A DNA stretch of 64,000 nucleotides from Marsupella aquatica (lineage: Eukaryota > Marchantiophyta): NCBI GenBank assembly GCA_973895155.1, contig OZ316895.1, positions 19,902,001 to 19,966,000 on the forward strand. Direction: 5' to 3'. Made by a program: the position numbers and the translations under genes. The notes under the pieces are model-generated. The model ran no database searches, was not told where the DNA came from, and saw only the letters and a program-made list of their open reading frames with translations. The first letter of the stretch is position 1, and every line of letters begins with the position of its first letter. Shown here in pieces: positions 47,561-59,441 of the stretch.

Positions 47561-49707
47561 TATTTACGGGGTGACATGGAAGTTTGACAAAATTTTCAGA
47601 TTTACGGAAGTCTCTAACTGGACCCGTAACAAACAACCTACGAAGAAGCAGAAAAGACAAAGTAGTCCACTAATTAGTGTCTGCTAGAGCTTGAGGGTGG
47701 TGTATTTTTTAAGTGCAAAATTTAGCTATATTCCACCTCCCCCAAAAGTGTTAGCTACTTTTGGCTAACATTTGCTATATTTTTCTTGTGCCATTAGTCA
47801 CTTTCCCACCTAATCATGTACCCTATTCACCAGATCTAGGGATATGTGAAGATAAAAAAAACTGACAAAGAAGATTCCTAGTATCTTCTCACTTAAATTC
47901 GCACCACAATGGCTAAAAATTAAAAAACCTTGAAAAATAAGCTGGTGCGGAGAGGAGCGGATGGTCCAAGACTCGAGGGAATTGGTACCAAAGGACCGCG
48001 CTTTAGCCGGATTGACGACGAATTGTCTGCTCGCAATTCAATTGTGTGCCGACCAAGCTGAACGAAGGATACGCTTCTCACTGGCGTGAATCCTATTCAT
48101 CGAAAACAAGGTCACCTACTACTGTAAGTTCTTTCCAATTGCGAGGAGCATGAGCTGTCGTTCAGAGGAGGTGCGTGAGTTGGATCTTTGTGTAGTTCTG
48201 GACTTCTGGGGTTCATTTTGTCTACGGTCCACATTGAGCTGCAGTTCTTGCTCACTGATCTGGCCATGGTGGTACTCCTTTCTTCCGACCGTTGCGGCAA
48301 GCTTCAGCGAGTGAGAGGCAGGCACGCAGGATAGACAAACTAAAGGAGGCTTCACTCGTTCATCCATCAGAGTATCAGACTACACCCACAACCAACCCCT
48401 TTTCTCCCCTCCCCACTCTATCTATTATTATTGACTGGACTTTGATGGCACCCCACGGCCCACGCGCTATCGTCGAAGGTGCTGGAGGACTGTAGCGCAA
48501 ACAGTCCCGGATGCCGAACTATTTTGGGTACTCGATTTTTACGGCGTCCACAGAGGCAGACATCTTGAGAGCTATTGTTGTGATGACACCCAAAAGTGGC
48601 GTCAATTTTTTGTTTATCTCCTCCGCCGGCAGCTAAATGCGAGGAGAACTTTGATACAGTGCATCATTCGTTTCGTTTACTTGATAGAAGAAGTGCTCTA
48701 CCAGGAACTGAAGTTAGTGTCGACATCCAAACTTGGCGGCTTTGCCTTTTAGAGCTCCGCAGGTGAAGACGCCCTACTGTACAGTGACACGAATTGTAAG
48801 TGGTCCCGTCAATGAGGTTTCTTCCGTAAATGAAGGTTTGTTGGACGTAAAATTTGGCTCATTTATTCTACGATGGATCCATCTGAGAAAGAACGCTATT
48901 TTGCCACGTCAAGGTTTCGTGCCGCCCACTGTCTTACGTTTCGCAGGTTCGTGGGAAGTGCATACTGATTCTTTGAGAATAACGGAGTCAGACTTTGCGA
49001 CGGTCGTGCTATGATTTTCGATAATTATAGTGAGAAATTGGCTTGCGAGAGCAGGATGACGGCAAGCGAATCGATCGTCGTGATTGTTCTTAATATATCA
49101 CGATCTGCTGGGTTGAGTGACGTCGACTAAGCCCTGCCCAGGATCCAGAACTCCATTTGTGGATATATAAACTCGGCAAAGTGGCTCTAGGGCTATTGCA
49201 TTTCGCTTCGCATTCAGACCTCTTGCTGCGTGTCGCTCCGCATGGAGGGTGACTATGTGACAGATTTCTGCTTCCATCCGCAAATCCTGATTGTAGAAAA
49301 CATGCTTTGTCCACACGGTCACTTTGTGTTGTTCAATCGGGGTCGACATCGGTTTGCTCTTGTACATTGCTAGCCCTTCAAGTCGTCGATAACTTGCTGC
49401 AATTCCGGGAGAGTAGAATTGTTGTCATTTGCTCTATAAGGTCATAAAGCGCAATGCTAGAAGTCATAGATAAGGGGATGATTTGCAACGTAGGCGTTTG
49501 AGGCTTCTTCGTTGGCGAGTGCTCGTTGGCTGACGACGGGTGGATAGCCGTAGACATTCTTCGTTTCACCTGATTAATATGATTGGTAGTGTGATTTTTT
49601 GACTGGGCAAACACCTCATCGCCTCCCCCTCACCCAAGATAAATATTAAAAGAAGGATAGAGTGACTTCATTCTGTTTGGCTCGATCGACTGTTCCGATT
49701 CGAAGTG
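47561..49707. other. Gene-poor stretch upstream of the DUF247 gene
   Basis: From about 47940 the base composition becomes richer in GC than the AT-rich part to the left, but none of the open frames (for example 48733-49014, which begins at TTG) has a recognisable family. The promoter of the DUF247 gene must lie in the last part. No TATA box is certain. Confidence 0.35.
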
Positions 49708-51783
49708 ATGAACAGTTCTTCAGTCATGAGCATGATGGATTGGGATGACAGTTTCGCTAGGTTAAGGAAGAGGCTGGGAGCTCCGCGTAGTCCTCGCCAT
49801 CGTTGTGAGGTACCATTTACGGTGCCGGCTTTTCTGAAAGAAGTAAAGCCTTCTCAGTATATCCCGCAAACTGTCTCCCTGGGTTTGAATATGAGATTAG
49901 AGCCAGGAATCGAGTCCAACAAGGCAGAGCTGTTGCGATGCTTTCTGGAGTGGAAGACGGACTCACTCGTAGCGAACAAACAGCAGCAGGCAATGTCCAT
50001 CATTCGCCAAAAATCAGGACGCATCAGTCTTGCCATTGACTCCGTAGATTGTCGTTCTTTGTACACCTGGGACCAACTCGTAGAGGATCTCAAGCTTGAC
50101 AAGGACGTGAGAACCGCAAATAGATGGTACGAGATAGAAGCCAGTCCGGTGCGGGCAGTAATCTTGAAGAGCTTTCTGACCCTGGATGCGCTCTTTCTAA
50201 TCCTCTTTCTTAGATACTCTTGCCGAAGAGTTTCACAATTGCGTCTTCCTGACAATGTGCACGCCGAACTCGAGAAGCTAACAGTGTACAGGCTTCTTGC
50301 AGAAGCGCGCTCGGCCATTTGGCGAGATGTCTTCTTGCTTGAGAACCAGATTCCTCTCCACATTCTCTGTAAGGTATGGTGCTTGATGCCGGACATGGAG
50401 TGGAGGGAACACGATGAAGCATTGCGTTTGTTCAACAAGCTGCTGAAGGAGGTGGTGAAAGATCGTTACTTAGAGCTATTCGAGAGTTCTTCAGACGAAG
50501 GAGAAAAGTTTGTTTCGAATGCACTATCTGAAGATAAGAACTTCCTGGTGTGTGACCATCTTCTGGACTGCTTCCATTACGTCGTGTGCTACTCGCGACC
50601 GGAGGATGATATGTCTGTCCATATACGTATTGCGGACGAGAAGGGTACCTCCCCTGCTAACACTATCCCGTCGGCCACTCAGCTTCTGAAGGTCGGAATC
50701 CGACTCGATTCAGGTCAGAATTCAGAATACTTCGAGTCGTCTTACAAATTGAATTGTAAATAGATTTCACATGAAGATATAGCAGTCGTCCGTATAAACG
50801 ATGGAATAGTGGATGGAATGATCAACGGTAGAGGGAAGGACACAGTCGTATACACCAAACTTTCACAGTGCATTATCCTCTGTGCATTCATTTGGAGACT
50901 TATAATGTGAAATTTAGTTATTTGCTTCGTTTTGTTTCAAGTCCTTGTTAGTACGGCACATGGTTGAACAACGCGATACATGCGTGCAAAAATCCTCGTC
51001 GTGCCGCTTTACCTTCTCGACGATAGTTTCCTTTCCTTTTCTTTCTTGAATTTTGAATGAATTCATATCGACGCTGTGTTTTTGAGCAGTTCTAAAGAAA
51101 ATCGTAATGATGAGTGAGGACGATTTTTCATATGAGTCGTCATAGCAGTTCAAGGAAAGCAGAGAAAAACTTTACGCTCACAACACAACATCCTGATAAC
51201 ACTGTAATTCATTTGTGTGCATGGATTGCTCATAGACAAGTGCAACTTCATCTCCCGGATTAAATTCGAAAATTCGTTTTGGAGAGGCCCCGTCCTACGA
51301 CTTCCACGATTGTTCATCTCCGATCAAACAGAGTCGCTACTCCGTAATTTAGCCGCATTCGAGATGGTGTCGTTCAGTCAGACTGCTTGTCCAAGAATGG
51401 GGCCCAGGCTGTGCACCGTAACTTCGTTTCTCCTGTTGATGGACAAACTCATTCAGCACAAGGTGGATGTGCAATTGCTGCGAGAGGACGGAATCATCAC
51501 CAGTAACATGGGAAATAATGGTGAGGTGTGCGAGGTATGGAACACGCTCTGCAAGGGATTCTTAGTGTCTCAGAACTCGGACTGGGCTGAGATGCTGAAG
51601 AACTTGAACATACGCTACAAAAGCAGGCGGCACCAGCTCATGGCGGAATGCAAAGACAAATACTTTGACAAACCTTGGAAGGTTATCTCTTGGCTTGCAG
51701 GAATTCTTTTCTTGGTGATGACAGGACTCCAAACTGTTTTCCAGATGTTACCCTACTTCAAGCCTCCCCCCTTTCACCAGTGA
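49708..51783 (+). CDS. DUF247 (plant-specific) membrane protein, two exons inferred
   Basis: DUF247 proteins are plant-specific, usually 400-550 residues, anchored by one C-terminal membrane helix. Their molecular role is mostly unknown, though some act in grass self-incompatibility. Exon 1, 49708-50713, starts at ATG (MNSSSVMSMMDWDD). It carries the family N-terminus (VPAFLKEVKPSQYIPQTVSLGL), the IWRDVFLLENQIPLHIL signature near residue 205-220, and SATQLLKVGIRL. Exon 2, 51236-51783, carries DUF247 C-terminal motifs (LPRLFISDQTESLLRNL, AAFE, LLMDKLIQHKVDVQLL, DKYFDKPWKVIS) and a membrane helix at about residues 485-507. Donor GGTCAG at 50713/50714 and acceptor CATAG at 51235 join in frame to 517 residues. 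The acceptor has a poor pyrimidine tract. If there is no such intron, this would be a split pseudogene; the fit of both halves favours an intron. Confidence 0.8.
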
Positions 51784-53557
51784 CGTACTGCTAAACGACC
51801 GACCAAGCAGGCTGTCCATGAAATTCGACGACCATCTAAACTTGTCAACACCTTTCACGTTGTGCTATGGCTTGCATCAGCTGGCCGGTTGGCAGCATCT
51901 ACGATCTCGAGAGGTTGGATCCCCAAATCATTTGACTCCTGCACTTAAATACCTTGAAAGAAACATGTGCACTAAGACTGTTGTAAATGCCCTAATTTGT
52001 TGTGTAAATGTGTATATTTTAGCAAGGTGTACAGTTCAGATCCTTCTCATTCTCAGGTGGAATGCTGTATCTCATTCCGCCGATGTTGATGAGACCTGTA
52101 GTCATAGTAGGTTTCTTTCTGATTTTATCGAACCTAGAACTCATTTAGCAGCGTAATTTGTACAAGTTAGCATTAGTGCCCTCATATCTTTTTCAAAGAC
52201 ACAGCCGAAAGATCTTACTTAGGAAAATAGATGTAAGTCCATCTAGATTAGAAAGGGACAGGGACATATGCACTATGCAGAAAGCCGAGAGGCTGAATAG
52301 ATAAACACGGAAACTGTTATAGAAAACATTGTCACATATGATTTGTTGTATAAAATTTCCTCGAGACCCGTTCTCTTAAGTACACCCGTCTTTTTGTGCT
52401 GTCCTAGAAACCTGCAACTACAAGTTTCGTTGCTTTCTTGGATTGCATGATAGGATGGAGAGAGCAGCCTATTCTATCCTGTCCGAAGAGCTGCAATTTT
52501 TATATTTTGGACTCTGGAAATTCCCCTTTGGAGGACAATTGTCAATTAAATGTGTAGACTGTAGGATTATCTTATTCTACCCCCAACTTCAGGGTCCTTT
52601 GCACATCAAAATGTGATAACAAAAATGTACTATGTCACTCCATACCCCGACAAACCTGGATGTTTTGTTTATATGAGAGTGTCATTTTGAATACATATCT
52701 GGCTGTCGGATTTTTATGTGCAATTACCAGGATGCCAACTTCAGGGCCCTTTGCATGTGTGACGCAAACAACCCATGACTTTCACCGCAAAAATGAAATA
52801 GCCCACAAGCTGTCCAGGCTAAGATGACGGTGCGCTTGCCAGTCTCTTCAGTGCAGACTCTTCGTTTTGGAGAAGTAGGATTTGTAGTATATAGACAGGG
52901 CAGACTATTCGTTTTGGAGAAGAGGAAGACTTGCTCATAAACCAAACCATTACAGGAGAGAAGTTAAGGGCTGTTTCAAAGTTCAGAATACTTTTGCTGT
53001 CTTTTGGCTAACTCTCAAAAGATACGCCAACTTTAGGTGAGGCCAGAATATGTGGGTTGGCACTCATTGCAACCAGTCATGATCTAACAAATGCATACAT
53101 GCTTAAACCTGGGTAGCATGAGCACAATTGCATCTAACAATGAAACCACAACTTTTTTCTTTTTTTCTTTTGGCCTCTAAAAAACCAAGTGAATTCCATT
53201 CAAATAGTCAAAATACAAACAAAGGGGGAACACCAAAAGGGCCACACCCCAGAAGTCTGAAGATCGATGTGCTAAAACCGGTGAAGCCGGTGCTAGGGGA
53301 GAATCTGAGCCTCGGACAGGGGTAACTAAACAAGTAATTTAGATACTACAGCGGGAGCAGCACACTCCTAAGACCGGCCAGTGATCAAGTCCCGGAGAGG
53401 TTCCATCCAGTGAGATTAAACCACAGGGTTTGATATAAAAAAATTGTGTACTCTACGGTATTCTAAGTTCTTCAGGATTTGCACTGAAGAATGAATTGGG
53501 CAGAGGGCAGGATAACGTCATAATTGGTGTCATTTTCAAAATTCCACTTGTCTGAAG
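51784..53557. other. 3' flank of DUF247 and spacer
   Basis: Small duplication CTTCGTTTTGGAGAAG near 52859 and 52907. A pyrimidine-rich tract at 53150-53170 may mark a retro-inserted sequence. No gene recognised. Confidence 0.4.
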
Positions 53558-53562
53558 TATTC

Positions 53563-53906
53563 TGTTAGATATTGCTCTAGTCTTGTGACTCATGAGCCAA
53601 CCTTAGTTAGTCTAACTCGGGTTAGGACTTAGCTAATGTTAGCGGTTGTGCTGGTATGCATATAGCCAGGGCTGATGCCAGACCATGGTGGAACTTAGGC
53701 TCATTGTTACGAAGCTAGTTGAGAGATAGGGAGAGCTTGTGCTGTGGATGCTTGGTATGTCCAATCGGCCTAGAGTGCAGTAAAGCTCTTGTGTGTTCCC
53801 GTGGACGTAGCCTCATGTGGAGGTGAACCACATATCTCTCTGTGTCAACTATTGTGCGTTGGATGGTTCATGGGCTTGCCGTTGCGAATGTCGTCTATGC
53901 TCAACA
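53563..53906 (+). repeat. 5' LTR of Copia 2
   Basis: 344 bp, starting TGTTAGATATTGCTC and ending GTCTATGCTCAACA. Same family as the solo LTR at 19882-20223 (342 bp, minus strand). Confidence 0.95.
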
Positions 53907-55819
53907 AGAGGTATCAGAGCATGCTTGGGAGGTGACAAGGTTTTTTCGTGACGGGTTTTTTCCAGCGTTCATTGTCGATGGTACATTCAGAGTTTTGTCG
54001 CATGAAACTCGAATGTGTGTGGCTGTGCGGATAGGTTAGTGAGAGGGCTTTCTAACGGTGGTTAGAACTCGCTGATCGGTATCCGTGGTGCAAAGGAATC
54101 AAAGTTTGCGTCCCCGTTTGCGTCGTTCAGGTTTTATTCGTGTCCGACGGGTTTTCGGGGGAGAGACTAGAGATCGCGTTCTTCAACGGTGTGAACTGTG
54201 CGGTGTTCGGGGGATCGCACATTATAGCTCAAGTTGAAGGTTGAAGTGAGCTGGTTGTTTCGGTAGCTGGATTGCTGCCGAGTTGTTACCGAGTGCGTCG
54301 TGACGAGTGAAGGAGGCGTTCAGGTTTTTTCACAAGCTATGGAGCTTGTTCTCATCTGAACCGGGTTTCTTTACGTGATGTCCAACTCGGTGGAAGAAAC
54401 GCAAAGTGCCACGGCTCAACAGTTTGATCGCGGCAAGGCGGTCGTTTTGAGCCCGGGATTGGCACTTGACGCGGAGTGAAGATGATGCGACATAATTTTT
54501 TAATTGAGCTGGGGCTGCAGACTGTGCCGGTGTAATTCGGCAACTTTTTCCGTCGGCGGCGTTCACTTTCTCCGTTTCAATCAACGGCAATTGAAGTGAG
54601 TTTTTTCTTGTCACTTTGGGGGGAGTTTTTTAATTTTTAAGGGGGTTTGTAACCCCTTGTGTGTGTACAAACACACGACCCCCCGGCCCTGTGTACTTGT
54701 ATACCCCCCCGCACCCCGATTAATTCTTACCGCAGCGGCGGTGAGTTGCGCAGCCGCAGCTGGCCGCGTTTACCCCCCGGCCCTTCGCGAGCCCATGAAC
54801 AGGGGCTTGCTGCCCCATCCTGCACCCCCGCCGTTACATTCCCCGGCCCTGCTCACCGGCTTGCGACCTGCCGGTCGCTCCCCTCATGCGAGCCCGCGCC
54901 CCTATAGCCTGGCGTACGCAGCCGCGAGGCTGCCGTCGACTCCTTGCCCCCGCACCCTCACTTATCTCCGGCTGGGCCATGCGACTATACACGGCTGCGT
55001 ATGCAACCGCCCGATACTGCCGTGTAATTCCCCCTCCTCGACCCTCGACGGTGCCTGGCCCGCCTCGCGTCGCCTATACGCAGATGCGCCTTTTTTATAC
55101 CTGTATTTTTAGAAATTAGGGACTTTGAACCCCCTTAAGGCCCCATTTTTAGCATTTTCTTTCTCCTTTGCTTTTCCTCTTGTGCCGGGACCTGCCGCCC
55201 TCCGTTTTAACCGCTCCGACAGGGGGAACGGCCCCCTGTGAGACCTGTCGGACTGTGCGGGAATATTCCCAAAAAACAGAGAGCTGTTTTTTGGCCGTTC
55301 GACAAAGATTTTGTCCGCCGAACGGTAATTTTTTTGGTTCTTTTTTTGGAGAGGACGTGTCACTGGAGTTAGCAACGCGGCGCACCAATCACATCGCGAT
55401 TCCGACGAGGGGTTGTACTTGGTATTCTGGTTATTCTCCGAGGTGGTCAAAACGGGGGAGTTTCCCAAGGTTTTACCCACCCCGACCAAAATTTGAATAA
55501 CTTTTCCGTCGAATTTTGATTTTGATTTTGGCTTTCAGTATTGGACTCCTAGCTTCGTGGGCTATGAGGCGGTGTTGAGTTTTGAGTTTTATGAGAAGTT
55601 TCAAAAAAAGATGTTTTTTCGTGATTGTTTCATATGAGTGACTCGGAGGATATTGGAAGAATTGGCGTCGGTGGAGCTTCAGGATCGCGACGGAGAGTTT
55701 GAGGAGGAGCTGCTACCGTTTGAGGAGGAACAAATATCACCGGTACGATCAATGGTGCGGCGTGCAGTGGAGGAAGCTGTACTACTACCAGAGTTGTCGG
55801 TAGTAGGGAAGAAGAGGGA
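53907..55819 (+). other. Copia 2 leader with GC-rich segment and hairpins
   Basis: This is unusually long for a Copia leader. It contains a GC-rich block (54637-55139) bounded by inverted copies of TTAAGGGGGTTT and GAACCCCCTTAAGG. It is followed by three successive inverted repeats at 55219-55325. Short open frames inside, for example 54657-55112, are Pro/Ala-rich by composition and not convincing genes. Confidence 0.6.
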
Positions 55820-56680
55820 GATGGCTAGATTTGGAGGAGTGAAGTTTGACGTCCGTGGAGAAGTACGATGGTCGTACTGATTACTTGTTGTGGGAGAAGC
55901 AAGTGAAGGGTGTTCTTCGGGCCATGGGCTTAGCGCATCTACTTTCTTCGCGAGAGCAGTATGATGGAGAAGAGGAGATTTCTGTGAAGCAGTGGAGACA
56001 GGAGCAGGTGATTGTTGTCAATGCAGTCATGCTATACCTCAAGCCGCATATCATCAAGAAGCTAGATGATTATGACGATTGTGCATCACTATTCAAGGCT
56101 CAAAGAGTTCTACTACCGAGAAGATGCGTCAGACCGGCTGTACAAGAAGTCTCTCTTGATGAGCCTCAGGTTCAAGGAAGGGAGCAAGCTGCACGATCAC
56201 CTGGATGAGTTTGATAGTCTAGCGGTTGATCTGTCAAACCTGGGAAAATGAGTTGAAGATTAGGATAAGGCCTTGCTTTTGCTAAGCTCCTTACCGCCGT
56301 TATATCAGGGCTTGAAATAGGTGCTCTTGTATAGAGATCTTAAGTCCATTTTGTATAATGAGGTGGTGAGCTCTTTACTGTCTGATGATGCACAGAAGAA
56401 GCTGGGTCAATCACAGACAACATCTTCTTCTAGCACTGTGCTGAACGTGAAACGTGGGAGAGCAGCGAAGCGCTTAAATGGGCAGAACAGGTTTAGATCT
56501 ACATCACGGGGGAGATCTAAATCCAGAGGGAAATCGCAAGAAAGGAAGCCTCTTGCATGTTGAAATTGTGACAAGTTTGGCCACATGAAAATGGATTGTC
56601 GAGTAAAGAACCCTACTGCATCTGCTAACATGGCATCGAGCTCGCATGAGGTAGATTTACTCGATGATGATGACATATTG
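55820..56680 (+). pseudogene. Copia 2 gag, broken
   Basis: Starts at ATG 55820 (MARFGGVKFD), then shifts frame into YDGRTDYLLWEKQVKGVL, the usual Copia Gag N-terminus. The UBN2-type Gag core continues through LKEFYYREDASDRLYKKSLL in a third frame. It has stops near 56250 and 56320. A zinc knuckle follows at about 56561-56600 (C-stop-N-C-D-K-F-G-H-M-K-M-D-C), with a TGA where an aromatic residue is expected. At least three frame breaks make it non-functional. Gag would form the virus-like particle and bind RNA. Confidence 0.8.
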
Positions 56681-56707
56681 TGATGCCAAGGTTATGCTCT
56701 CAACGTA

Positions 56708-58280
56708 GTGTCAAATCCAGGTAGTGATGACTGGATTCTAGATAGTGCATGCACTTTTCACATTTGCTCTAGGAGAGATTTTTTCAGTTCTTACACGGTT
56801 TCTAACGGGTTAGTGTTGATGAGAAATGGAATCCCATGTCAAGTTGTTGGACTTGGATCTGTAAGATTTCAGATGTTTGATGGTGCTGTGAGAACGTTGA
56901 GGAATGTGAGACATATTCCCAGCATGATGAAAAATCTCATTTCACTTGGAGTTTTAGAAGCAAATGACCATCAATGGAGTTCTGCTAATGGCGTCCTTCA
57001 GGTTTCAACTGGTACTAAAGTTGTATTGAAGGGAAAGAGACATAACAATCTATACGTTTTGGAGGGCAGTGTAGTCTGTGATGAAGCCAATGTAACCTTA
57101 TCTCATGAGGAGACAGCCCGACTGTGACACTTCCGTTTGGGCCACATGAGTGAAAAAGGTTTGGTTATTCTTCAAAAGAAAGGATTACTTTCTAATTTGC
57201 AATCTTGTAAGTTGGAATTCTGTGAGCATAGTGTGCTTGGGAAGCAGCACAGGAAACCCTTTGGAGTTGGAACTCACACCAGCAAGGAGGTACTTGAGTA
57301 TGTACATAATGATGTGTGGGGTCCAGCCCCTACTCCCTCACATTCTGGATGGTTATACTATGTCACGTTCATTGACGATTACTCAAGGTATGTGTGGATA
57401 TACTTTCTACATAGTAAGTCTGATATTTTTGCCACTTTTAAGGAGTGAAATGTCCAAGTTGAGAATCAGACTCGTAATGAGGTGAGATATCTTCGATCGA
57501 ATAACGACGGTGAATACAGTTCTAGGGAATTTGGAACGTATTGTAAGGAGCAGGGGATTACCCGCCATCTCACAACAGGTTATACTCCTCAGTAGAATGG
57601 TGTTTCTGAGAGACTCAACTGAACACTATTGGACTGCTCGAGGAGTATGTTGAGTCAATCATGCTTACCACATGAGTTTTGGGCTGAAGCTGTCAACACT
57701 ACAACTTATTTGGTAAATTTTTCTCCATCAAGTTCTATTGGATTCAAGACGCCATTTGAAATGAGGTACGGGCGTCCAGCAGATTACTCACATCTGAGGA
57801 TTTTTGGATGTGATGCTTATGTGCTTACACCTTCCCAGTTTCGATCCAAGTTGGAGTCCAAGTCGAAGAAGTGCATTTTCCTTGGCTATCAAAAAGATGT
57901 GAAGGGTTATAGGTTATGGGATCCAGTAACCTGTAAACTAATTGTCAATAGAGATGTGTCCTTTAATGAATCCAGATCATCAAAGGAGGGGGAGAGTTCT
58001 CAAGACTCCCATACTGACAAAGGGAAATCTCCCATCCCGGACCGAGTTGAAGGGGAGATTAGTCATGATGTTGTTCATGACAGGAGAGATGGAGAAGCTC
58101 CGGGCTTGGAGCTGGTTCCTGTAATGGAACAAGAGGAGCAGATTGTTGCTGGGGTAACTCAACTTCAGCCAGCAGTAGCAGCAGATCAACCTGAGTCATC
58201 TACTAGAAGAACTTCAGTCATTCTACTAGAGCTCCTACCAGGTATGGTCAATGGGCAGACTCATCTAAGCTAGATGATAT
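56708..58280 (+). pseudogene. Copia 2 protease and integrase, broken
   Basis: Protease (DWILDSACTFHICSRRDFF; active-site DSA in place of DSG) starts at about 56728. The integrase zinc part (GHMSEKG ... FCEHSVLGK) begins at about 57140. The catalytic core has D in WIYFL/FIDDYSRYVW, D in LRSNNDGEY and E in NGVSERLN. Stops lie at 57125, 57446, 57594 and 57619. The C-terminal part SKKCIFLGYQKDVKGYRLWD remains open to 58273. Confidence 0.85.
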
Positions 58281-58339
58281 TGACATTGCACTTGATGAAG
58301 ATGATATGGCTTTGATCTTGGAAGAAAGAGAGCCTTCTT

Positions 58340-59441
58340 CGTATCATGAGGCTTGTGCTTTAAAGCAAAAGCATGAGTGGAATGCAGCAATGCAGAGGGA
58401 GTTGTAATCTTTAAGTAACAACAAGACATGGGAGCCGGTGGAGCTTACAAAAGGTCAACAAGTGGTGGACAGCAAGTGGATCTACAAGTTGAAGGACAGT
58501 CCTTTAGAGGGTGGAGATAAGATTTACAAGGCAAGGCTTGTTGCCAAGGGGTTCACTCAGGAGAAAGGAGTGGACTACAATGAGGTCTTTTCACTGGTGG
58601 CTAAGTATTCCATAATTCAGATCTTGTGTCAGCTTGTTGTGTTTTTTGGTCTAGTGATGGATTAGATGGATGCTGTTACTGCTTTTCTCTATGACAACTT
58701 GGAAGAGATGATCTTCATGAGACAGCCACTAGGCTTTATGAAGAAGGGCCAAGAGAACTTAGTTTGCAGATTGCTCAAGTCCTTGTATGGATTGAAGCAG
58801 TCTCCCAGACAATGGAACAAGCGGTTTAATGATTTCATGCTTGCTCAAGATTTTACAAGGATGGTATTTGATCCTTGTGTGTATACAAAATCAGTCAAGA
58901 ATGATGTGTTTGGTTTCATAATTCTGGTGATCTATGTGGATGACATGCTGATTGTGGCTAAAGATCAATTTGAGGTTGAAAGTCTCAAGGCGAAATTGAG
59001 TGTTGAATTCAGGATGAAGGATCTTGGTAAGGCCAAGAGGATCTTAGGGATGGAGATTTTTTGGAACTCTGATACTGGACAATTGTGCTTGAGTCAAGGC
59101 CAGTATGCAAAGAAAGTACTTGCATTCAGATTCAACATGGAAAACTGTAAGCCAGTGAGTATTCATTTAGCTTCACATTTCAAGTTATCATTGGCTTTCT
59201 CTCCTATGGATGCTGTGGAGAAAGGTCTGATGGCTAAGATTCGTTATGAGAAGGCAATAGGCAGTCTGATGTATTTGATGACTTGTACTAGGCCTGACTT
59301 GGCCCTAGCGATGGGCAAGGTTAGCAGATTCATGTCAAATCCAGGGAAGGTAGATTGGGAAGCTGTGAAGTGGATTCTCAGGTATCTATAGCTAGGGAAC
59401 ACAGGACTATGGATTACTATTTGATAACAGATCAGATAGAT
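58340..59441 (+). pseudogene. Copia 2 reverse transcriptase and start of RNase H, broken and truncated
   Basis: RT motifs KARLVAKGFTQEKGVDYNE, LYGLKQSPRQWNKRF and YVDDMLIVAKD (catalytic YVDD, about 58935) are readable. A TAG at 58663 interrupts the frame before MDAVTAFLYDN. After WILRYL a small frame break follows, and the reading resumes as GTQDYGLLFDNRSDRW up to 59441. There it is cut by the deletion that joins it to the LTR tail. The rest of RNase H is missing. Confidence 0.85.

Noticed and set aside
48733-49014. 93-codon ORF upstream of DUF247
   Set aside because: Starts at TTG with no upstream exon evidence. Not recognisable.
54657-55112. 151-codon Pro/Ala-rich ORF
   Set aside because: Overlapping frames are equally open because of GC-rich composition. 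It lies in a retrotransposon leader.
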